64,000 bases of DNA from positions 62,001 to 126,000 of the forward strand of contig JACTVC010000004.1 of the NCBI GenBank assembly GCA_018417955.1. The letters run 5' to 3'. This stretch comes from Laccaria trichodermophora (Eukaryota > Basidiomycota > Agaricomycetes > Agaricales > Hydnangiaceae). Position numbers and translations under genes: made by a program. Every line of letters starts with the position of its first letter. Within the stretch, counting starts at the first letter, position 1. Below, in pieces: positions 1 to 9,700 of this stretch. The notes below the pieces were generated by a model. That model saw nothing but the letters and a program-made list of their open reading frames with translations. It was not told where the DNA came from and made no database searches.

Positions 1-2
1 TA

Positions 3-3000
3 AGGAATGAATCCGTCTCTTCCAGTGAATCTACCACCCCTACTACTGGGCCTGAATCTGCGCGAAATCCCGCTGCAAGTGAAGGCCAGAGTGTGAGATT
101 CGCCGTTGAACCGCCAATTCCCAGATCCATTTCAGTCCTTCTGTCCAAAAAACACCCTGTGACTCGACTTCCTGGATTAGGAGCGATAGGAGTGTCCGCC
201 ATAGGGACTTCCTCGGTTAAGACCACTACTACCAACAATGCCCCTACCACAGTAACCTCAGATATTGTTAATAACAGCCTTAGGGTGCCTGCCGTGTCTG
301 CTTCGCACATACCAAGCCCTAAATCCTGGACAAGCTACACCTTTAGACAAAGGAGCAATCCTACAGGAACTCAACTGCCGACTGGAACGAATGTTAATCT
401 CGAAGACCATCAAGGAGCCCTCGCTGCGTGTAAGGAGGGTCCACCCCCTGGAGGATCGCCTCCTTCCAGCAATAACAACAATCGTGGAGGGAGGCCTGAT
501 CCGAATTCTAATGGACCTACACCGCCGGATTCCTGGTATGTTTCCCCTAGAGGCAACGGAGGAGGAGGCGGCGGAGGGAACAGCGGTGGAGGCGGTGGAG
601 GCGGTGGAGGGGGAGGAGGAAATAACAATAACTCGTCCCCTCAAGATCCTCCTCCCTGGTGGCGTACTCCAGAAGAGTGGCAGATAAATCACAAGCTGAG
701 CTCAAACGTTCTCCCCGAGTGGAATGGCGCAGGAGAAACCGCTATCGACTATCTGAGCTCGGTAGGATTTCTCTCTGGATTGGGCCCTAAAATGAAGGAA
801 GGCGTAGCCCAGCTAGCCCCCTTCAAATGGACCTCGTACGCCAAGAGTTGGTGGGAGACTTTACCCTCTACTGATCGAGACTACTTCTTGGTCAATTGGG
901 ATAACATGATGGTCGGCATCCAATCTCACTTCCTGGACAAAGAATGGGTACGCGACCGAACTTTCGAATTCGATGAGATGACCTTTAGAAATAAAAGTCA
1001 TGAACAAGAAAGTCCGTTAGAATACATTCAACGACGAATCCGGCACCATCACTTCTTACACCCTGACGAAATCGATGGACCCACCGCAGTCGCTCGTATT
1101 CTCCGCCGTCAACCCATGGAGTGGACCCACTACTTAAATGAAACTATCTGTCCCTCCATTCTAGCCGTCCAGTCGACTGCTAAGAAGATGAATAACAGTC
1201 TGATGGCATCCTGGCAGCAGGCTGAGCGAAATCGCAAGCCAGCGCCATTCTACCGAAATCACCGACCGCGCGCTGCGCACGCAGCGGAAGGGGAATCGCT
1301 TTTCCATGATGCAGCAATGGAGTTATGCTCCGACGACGAGAACAAAGTCAAAGACAAGGATGTGAACTTTGTCAACAACTCAAACCGAAAATCTAAGCCT
1401 AGGCCTCCTTGTACTGGGGGGCCGAAGGACTCAACTAAAGTAGACTTTCCTCATGGGAAAACAAGAAATGGAGTAACCTTCGAATGAGATGATTCCAAAG
1501 TCAGTCCAAGGGAGCCTCATGGAGACTGTTACATCTGCACTAGTCCCAAGCATTTCCATAGAGATTGTCCTCATTACGGGAAATGGAACGTCCTCAGAAA
1601 TGCGCATCAGATACATGTAGATTGGGATCCTAGCGAGGAAGAGGAAGAGGATAGACTGTACCTAGCTATGCTGGCCGAAACTAAGACAACCATTTCTGCT
1701 TATGAGAGTGAAAGCATGCTTCGACAATTTGCCCTAGATATCCATTCCTCCCAAGGTGGATGTAGGGAAGCACTCGCTGCTATGAAGTGCGAACCGCTCA
1801 CTGCAAACGTGTGCGAAAAAGAACTCCTGAAAGATAAATTACCTGAAGCAAATCTTCATAAAGTATACCCATTACATCATAATGAATGAAAGACGAAAGG
1901 CAAGTTGAAGGAATCCCTTAAAATTCCTGCTACATCCAGTTGTGTCTCTGCCAAAACTACGACTCGAATATACGAACCCGGAAAGGTGTTCCCTGCCACG
2001 AAAGGACGATCTCTTCCTGAGGGAATGGGATCGCTAGGAACGAAGGCTCTGCATGTGCACGCCAAGATCAATAATCTAGAATCGGAATGCGTCAAGGCTC
2101 GACTTGACTCGGGAGCAGATATTACTCTTATTTCGGAAGAGTTCTGGAAATCCATGACGAACCCCCCCCGTTTACGAGAAGGGATGAGAATGAAATTATA
2201 CCATCTTACGGGAGGAGCCAAGGTCTTAGGATATATAAAGACTGAACTTTTCGTAGTGGCTCAAGACGAGTCAATCTTCAGTTTTGAATTGGAAGCCTAT
2301 GTGGTGAGGAACATGAACGTTCCCTTACTACTAGGAGAAGACTTTCAAACCACGTATGAACTAAGTGTCATCTGGCATGCCACGGGACTTTGTGAAGTTC
2401 TGGTCGGAAAATCAGGGCGCGTGCTACCTGCTGCCTCTGCCCACAACGTGGACCTAGGATTCGAAATTAGAGTGGCGCATACCACTCAGTCCTTCGTCCG
2501 TAGGAAAGCTGTAACTCGAGCTAAACCGAAGGGCGGTGTGAAGAAACTAACAGAAGTGACGGCTTCTGAAGATACGCTTATCCAACCTTACCACGTTCAA
2601 AATGTCGCGGTAAACGCGGCTTTCGAAGGACGAGAAGATTGGATAGTAGAAAAAATCATCATTGGTACTGACAACCAAAATATAATGGCTGTGCCTACCA
2701 CATGGATAAATGCCTCATGCCCTTACTTACCGATCGCCAATACCGGACCACACCCGCGACTCGTTAGGACCGGAGAAGTAGTGGGATACTTAGTCGATCC
2801 AGACTCCTCCTTGGACAAACCCAGAGACGAAGATCATCTAGCTAAGATGGTAGCTTCCACAGAAGCGCTAAAAAAGACGATCATGGGAACCTTGAAGGCT
2901 CAAGACTTAGCTACTGCCGAGAACTTGACAGCGGATACTCCTGGACATGACGATCGTTTCGAAAATGACGCGTCCTGGGGACCCAAGACCATGGCTGTAC

Positions 3001-3201
3001 CCGAAGACCCCTTAGAAGGGGACATGGAAAAATTAGTCAACCTAGGGCCTGACATACCCGACGAATACCGTGAAAGACTATCCGAAGTATTGCGCAGAAA
3101 TGCTGCAGCCTTCGGAGTGAACGGTTGACTGGGGCATGTGGAAGCGCGAGTACAAATCCCGCTGCATCCTGATGCTTTACCGATATCGGAACCCATGTAT
3201 G
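3..3201 (+). pseudogene. Outer chromovirus gag-protease-RT, first part (broken)
   Basis: One reading frame is open from position 3, so the N-terminus lies left of the window. It runs through a Ser/Thr-rich stretch, a Gly-rich tract (about 556-625, GGA/GGC repeats), a gag region with the WW-type block around 650-1250, and a CCHC zinc knuckle (CYICTSPKHFHRDC, about 1530-1571). It then reaches a retropepsin active site DSGAD with flanking LDSGADITLIS (near 2105-2135). In-frame TGA codons interrupt at 1485, 1887 and 3126. No TAA or TAG and no frameshift is seen here. The TGA at 3126 falls where the intact inner element has Arg in the aligned segment FG..GRLG, so CGA to TGA is the simplest explanation. 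The frame stops at the inner-element insertion (target copy GTATG at 3197-3201) and continues at 15066. Confidence 0.85.
3197..3201. repeat. Target-site duplication GTATG, left copy
   Basis: GTATG precedes the TGTGAGGGG start of the inner 5' LTR and recurs at 15061-15065 directly after the TAGCGCA end of the 3' LTR. A 5-bp duplication is the usual size for Ty3/gypsy integrase. Removing the insert together with one copy rejoins the RT reading frame of the outer element. Confidence 0.95.
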
Positions 3202-3770
3202 TGTGAGGGGTCAGTATCCCTCTCCTGTGATATTCCCTATTCAATGTTGCTATATCCTTCATACCTTGCTTCCAGAGATTCCTAGTCACCTTCGGTCACG
3301 GTGGTCACGTAGTCACGCTCAGTATAGTCACTCCATAAGTGCATGTAAAAACTCACTTCTTACTATCATCAACTCTTTTACCAACTTGACGGTTGAGCAT
3401 CGTACTCACGACTCTTCTCAAGTTCAGTTAGAAGAATCATCTTAAGAAGACAAAGGTCAGTTTCATTCAGGATATCTTGGGAGCTCGTGTCTCCCTCTAC
3501 GTTAACAAATCTCTTCTCTTTTCTTAGTAGGAAGAGATTTGGTTATACTTTCTACGGCATTCCGAGAGAGCAGAACTGTCTACGCTCGTGGCTATCCAGG
3601 GCATAGTAGGCATTCACATAACCAAGTCTTCTCCTTGTCGATCGAACTCTAGACCGTATCCTAGGGTCCTCACACCAATTCACACAGCGCGAGTCATTAC
3701 GCTCGTCAGGACTCGATTGTCGCTATCTCAACCTCACAACTTGGCTTAACCCCTCGAACAGGGTAGCACA
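3202..3770 (+). repeat. Inner element 5' LTR (569 bp)
   Basis: Starts TGTGAGGGGTC and ends GGGTAGCACA, giving the standard TG...CA termini. It aligns base for base, without gaps, to 14492-15060. The eight mismatches are at 3245, 3300, 3309, 3439, 3616, 3682, 3742 and 3768. Every one is a CG in one LTR against TG or CA in the other. Confidence 0.96.
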
Positions 3771-3773
3771 AAG

Positions 3774-6700
3774 GTGGACACTGTGGGGAATAGCGGCAAC
3801 CTGGCTGGTGTACCAGCAAGTCTCGGAGAGGACGATAAAGTTAGATCGAGCAAATCGGGGGTTGCACGACCAAGGCGAGGAGCTCCTCCTTCTTCCTTAA
3901 GCTTACCTACCCAGAGATCTTCTAGATCGAACTTGCCATCGAAGCGATCAGTTCTTCCAAACAATCCGTTTTCGGACAACACTCCTCATTCTACTTTATC
4001 TCCTAAATTACTCGCCAGCTACAATCACCTTCCAGTTGCTACGCCGGCAGCTCCTAAATCAGCCCTACGAATCGACTCATCGAGTCGTGTTCCAACTTCC
4101 AATCAATCGACTAGAGGAGCTACCGCTAGCAGTAGAACCGTAACCTTCCGACATCATCTATTCCAACCAGCGACAAAACCCGTCAAAACGACATTCCAGC
4201 CTCGTTCAGATTCTATCACCGAATCTAACTTGGCTTTCGATTTTAAATCGCCTCTTCCTATCACTCCAACCACCGACGTTACGGTATCAGGTGAAATACT
4301 AATCTCACCTCCGTCACAACTTCCTAATCCAAACTCGAGTCCTACAAATTCCCCTTCCATCTCGACTATATCTTCGAGAATCACGTCGATACCAGAAGTG
4401 GGAGAGATGTCGACTACCGAGACGAATCTAACACATCAGTTCCGTCCAGGCTACGAGAATGGCTATGCCAACTCGCCTATGGCTAGACTTATATTAGAGT
4501 ACCAAGAGGAAAGAGACGAGGATCCGTCTACACAGCAACGGGCCACGAGTTTACATGCAAAAAAAACTTTAGCGGCTAGGGATATCATATACCTAGATAC
4601 AGCAGACGCCAATATCGCGTTAGTAGACGACTTGCTAAGTGAAGTGAACCAAGTCTTGGGAGAACTACAAACTTTTCTAGAACGGACTTCAGGATTGATT
4701 CCGGAAAGAACAAAGTTCTTTAAAGTCGACCCAAGAAATACTTTCATGAATGTTTTGAACGGAGCGACAGATTTACCTCAATTACATGCAGCTTGGTCAG
4801 GGCTCAACCGACGTATTGGATTAGCTCAAGAGAACATAATCAAGTATGAAGCTCAGTACCGTCAACCCTTCGAATCTTCGGACTTCGTCGTTCCGACTTC
4901 GCCAATCTCGACAGATCCCGAAATATACGAAGTAATGTCTGATCTAGGGGAGTTAGATTCGAGGATGAGATACTTATATCAGAGCGTACCTCATCTACAA
5001 GATGAAATTCGGTCACCAAGGAGGTTAACGGATGGTTCGGCTTGGAATGATATAATTCCGCTACCGGAAAATTTAGCCGAACTACATCACACTAGCAATC
5101 TAAATGACGCAGTCAATACTTCGAACGACAATGGGAAAGGGAGAGATATGAATAACCTTGGGAGTCTCCCTACTTCTCCCCACATGATAAATGTTGGCTA
5201 CGGTACTCCTTTTCGCTCCAGTTCGCAGTTTTTCAGTAAACCGGATAGGCAAAAGTTCCCACTGCCGGTTCCTAGCGTTTTGGCAAAACAAAATGTTTTA
5301 GTAGGGTTAGGCTTACCGAATACCCCAGCATTTCAGAACTTAGACGATATACCTCCTAGGCGATTGCACGGATTGCACGTACAATCGAGGCAATCAAACC
5401 CATTCGAACAAAGGAATCAAGCAAACTTGAATATAGGGCCGTCATCTAACCCTTCAAGCTTACCCCGCAACTCGAATTTCCATAACTCCAATCACCCTAG
5501 TCAAGGTGCGAACGGAGGAGGAGGCGGCGGAAACGGTGACCCTCCCAGAGGAGGAAACGGAGGACGAGGAAACGATCTTCCTAGGAATCAAGATGGGGAG
5601 AGCAATGAAGATTCAATTCACTCACAAAACAATAACCGTTACAACGCATTTCCTCGGAACAATGGAGGAGGTGATCCTCCTGGAGGAGACCCCCCCAGCG
5701 GAGGAGGAAATGGTCCTCCAGGAAGAGGAAATTTTGGGAATCCTAGGAATGACAGTCAGAACTCCGGATTGATACCTTACGGAGACACTAGAGCTACCAT
5801 TAGGAATGATCTCAAGCAAGACCAGCTTCCCGTTTGGGACGGGAATAAAAATTCAGCTATAGAGTACTTTTGGAAAGTGCAGCAGTTAGCGGCTCTCGAA
5901 GGGGATATCCCGCAAGCTTTGGGTTATTGGCTTTGGAAAAGCCTGAAGGAGAATTCCAAGATTTGGTGGTGGTTCTCGACATTACCATTTGCGGAACAAG
6001 CGAAAATGAGGACGCATTACCTATATTATCTCAAAGGAATTAAGGACAATTATCTAGGCAGGACCTGGCAAATCAGCATGAACACTAAGTACGAAAGCCA
6101 GTCATTCCGTCAAGAAGGTTTCGAGCGGGAATCCCCTCCCGCGTTTATTACACGCCGTATCATGTACACCAGAATGCTGGCGGCTTCAGACGATGGCGGT
6201 CCGACGGAAGTTTACCTAGTGATGCAGAAAGCTCCTATCTCTTGGGGACCAATTCTGAACATAGAAACAGTCCGTGGTACCTCCTTACTGTATTCACGGG
6301 CGACGGATCACGAATATGCGTTGATTCACGCTGCTAAATATGAGTCTTCTAACATTCTCACCACGGAAAACCTTCCGGCTACGTTAAAACGCTTGGGTAT
6401 TAATTTGGATAGGAATCGCACTTACGATCGTTCGGCGAAACTCGTGAGCTGCAAAGACGAGAACGACGTTATACATGAAGCCTTCCTTGGGCAGTTAAGC
6501 AGGGAGGAATGTGAACAAGGAATTTCAAACGATCCAGAAGCTATTCGTGAAGCTTTTCAAGTACTGAAGAAAAGACAACGTCCGCCTCCGAAAGGAGGGT
6601 ACCCCTACAGCAAGAACGATCATGTCAATACTAAACTGGGCTGCTTGCCACCATCTCCGTGTAAAGTATGCGGGAGCGATAATCACTGGGACAGGGAGTG

Positions 6701-9700
6701 CCCTGACTGGGACGTTTATCAAGCTAAACAGCAGAAATCCGCTTACCGAATCGAACTAGTTGAGGTAGAGGATTTGGAACAATACTATAGCAGCGTATAT
6801 TCCGTACTAGTAGCGGAAAGGTTAGCAAAAGAACATCAACCATCGCGAAATACTGAAGAGGATTTTGACGAGGCTGTTCTACGAACACAAGGGCATGTCC
6901 CTGCTTCAAGAGAACGTAAGACCGATGAACTGTCGAATTCGTGGAAAAGGCAAACGGCATTTGCAGAAGAAATTGAAGACGAGTATTGGGAGGAATATAG
7001 AGCAAAGGAGAAATCAGATACTCACCTGTTGTACCAAATTGGAGATGATGACGATGTAGCAGAAAGCAGAGAGGCGTATTCGTCCTCCACAGACAAAAAT
7101 CCTAGAGCTAAACACGTCAATCCAGAACTAAATGGGCCAAAGGTACCAAAATTTTCTCCGACAAACAATTCCTCACCTTCCGCCTTCGGTTATACTGCTC
7201 CGAATGGGGAAAAACCGGCTGAAATTAAGGATCCCCCGCCTATCGAACTTGATCCGCCTCCTTCCAAGGAAAAATGCATTCGCATCCCCAAGGTTCGAAC
7301 TAGACCAGAGGGAATGTCAGCAATTGGCGTTTCAGTATTGTCAACCAGGGGTTATGTCGGTTCTTTGAAGAATAGCGAGATCGACTTGCGACTAGATTCT
7401 TGCGCAGATATAACTCTGATTTCCAGTGAATTCTATGAATCGTTAGTAACAAAACCGAAAATGAAACAAGGAATGCGGATGCAGCTATGGCAACTGACGG
7501 ATAAAGACTCCAAACTGAAGGGATTCGTTCGGATACCTATCTTTATGGTCACCGATGAAGGGGATATTGTCGAAACGGAGGCGGAAGCATATGTCGTTCC
7601 GAACATGACGGTTCCCATTCTATTGGGAGAAGATTATCAACAATCATATGAGCTAGGCGTAACTAGGAACGTAGAGGAGGGTACTCACGTATCTTTCCGT
7701 CGTCACGACCATAGGATTAAAGCACTTCCCGTGGAACGTTCGAAAGATTTCGATCGCTTGAGACAAAGTGCGTACATGGTCGGTCAATTCGTCCGCAGAC
7801 GTCTTCACAGGCGGAACAAGAGCAAGCGTCATCGTCGTAAAGTAAAGTTCGGTCTTGAGGAAAAAACTGTGAGAGCCGCCGAGGACTATCGTTTGCGGCC
7901 ACATGAAAGTAAACCTATTAAGGTTGAAGGTCAACTAGGGGAAGATCGCGAGTGGTTAGTACAGAAAAACTTGCTCGCAAACGCAAACGATTCCTTCTTT
8001 GCGGTTCCCAATGTCCTAATTTCGGCAGCTAATCCTTGGGTACCAGTAGCGAATCCTACGGATCAACCTCGTTACATTAGGAAGGGAGAGATCATCGGTA
8101 CGATATGTGAACCAGAGCATTACTTTGATAGCCCCAGTTCCCCCGAAGAGTTCTTACGATTCCAGGAAGCCGCCGAGAAAATCCGCACAGTAATTGCCGT
8201 TCAAATGGATCTGGATAATTCGGATGATCGGAAAGAAGAGGAAACGGAGCCAGAAGAATACGGACCAAAGACGGCAGCCATGCCGGATCCTACAGTCTAT
8301 CCCTCTTCACAGCTCGAGGATTTGATCGACGTGGGCAGCCTTCCTGACTATTTGAAAGACAGAGCGTGGGCCATGCTGCGTAAACGAGTTAAAGCATTTG
8401 GTTTCGACGGAAGACTCGGGGATCTACCGGCCAAGGTCCATATACGAACGGTAGATGGACAAGTCCCCATATCCATGCCTATGTACAATTCATCGCCTGA
8501 AAAAAGGGCCATCATCAACGAGCAAATTGACACTTGGTTTGAACAAGGGGTGATCGAGCCCTCTAAAAGCCCTTGGAGTGCGCCTGTTGTGATAGCTTAC
8601 CGCAATGGCAAACCAAGGTTTTGCGTCGACTATCGAAAGTTAAACGCCGTAACAATTCCCGACGAATTTCCCATACCCCGTCAGTCAGAAATTCTCGCTT
8701 CATTAGCGGGAGCGCAAGTGCTATCTTCCTTAGATGCTCTGTCAGGATTCACACAGCTGGAATTAGCGGAAGAAGATATAGAGAAGACGGCGTTCAGAAC
8801 TCATCGTGGTTTATTCCAATTTAAAAGATTACCCTTCGGCTTGCGCAACGGCCCTTCTATTTTTCAGAGAGTAATGCAAGGCATCCTCGCTCCTTACTTG
8901 TGGATATTTTGCTTGGTCTATATAGACGACATTGTCATCTATTCTAAATCTTACGAGGAACACATTGACCATTTGGATAAAGTGTTGGAAGCCATAGAGA
9001 AGGCTGGTCTAACCCTTTCTCCTAAAAAATGTCATTTATTCTATGGTTCTATCTTGCTATTGGGGCATAAAGTTTCACGTTTGGGACTGTCTACGCATGC
9101 GGAAAAAGTTAAAGCTATCATGGAGTTGGAACGTCCTAAAAAACTATCTCAATTGCAAGCTTTCTTGGGAATGGTAGTCTATTTCTCTGCATTTATACCC
9201 TATTATGCCTCGATTTGCGCTCCTTTGTTCCAACTTCTACGCAAAGGTCATAAATGGACGTGGGGAATTGAGCAAGAACATGCCTTTCAATCAGCCAAAG
9301 CAGCCTTAAATGCTAGCCCTGTCCTAGGTCATCCTATGGAGGGCCTCCCATATCGATTGTACACCGATGCGTCGGACGAAGCCCTAGGTTGCGCCTTACA
9401 ACAGATACAGCCAATCAAAGTAAGAGATTTAAAAGGAACACGTGCTTACGACAGATTAAAGAAAGCTCACGAAAATGGCTTAAAACCTCCTCGCCTAGTC
9501 GTCGCGATAGGGTCAGGAAAGAAAGATTCAACCTTCGAGGACGAATGGGCTCCAGAGTTCGACGATACCATCGTGCACGTGGAACGGGTTATTGCCTACT
9601 GGTCACGGCTATTTAAAAACGCGGAAACCCGGTACTCGACCACTGAGCGCGAAGCACTAGCAGCAAAAGAGGGTCTTGTCAAATTTCAACCCTTCATAGA

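Noticed and set aside
258..692. Long open frames on both strands over the gag Gly-rich tract
   Set aside because: They are mirror frames of GGA/GGC repeats (poly-Pro, poly-Ser or poly-Glu translations) and not separate genes.
1485..1905. A programmed stop or frameshift between gag and pol in the outer element
   Set aside because: The inner element has gag and pol fused with no stop, and the outer TGA codons recur throughout the element including the middle of integrase, so they are mutations.
3771..3790. Primer-binding site or self-priming complement after the 5' LTR
   Set aside because: I could match the sequence neither to a specific tRNA 3' end nor convincingly to the LTR start, so no claim is made.
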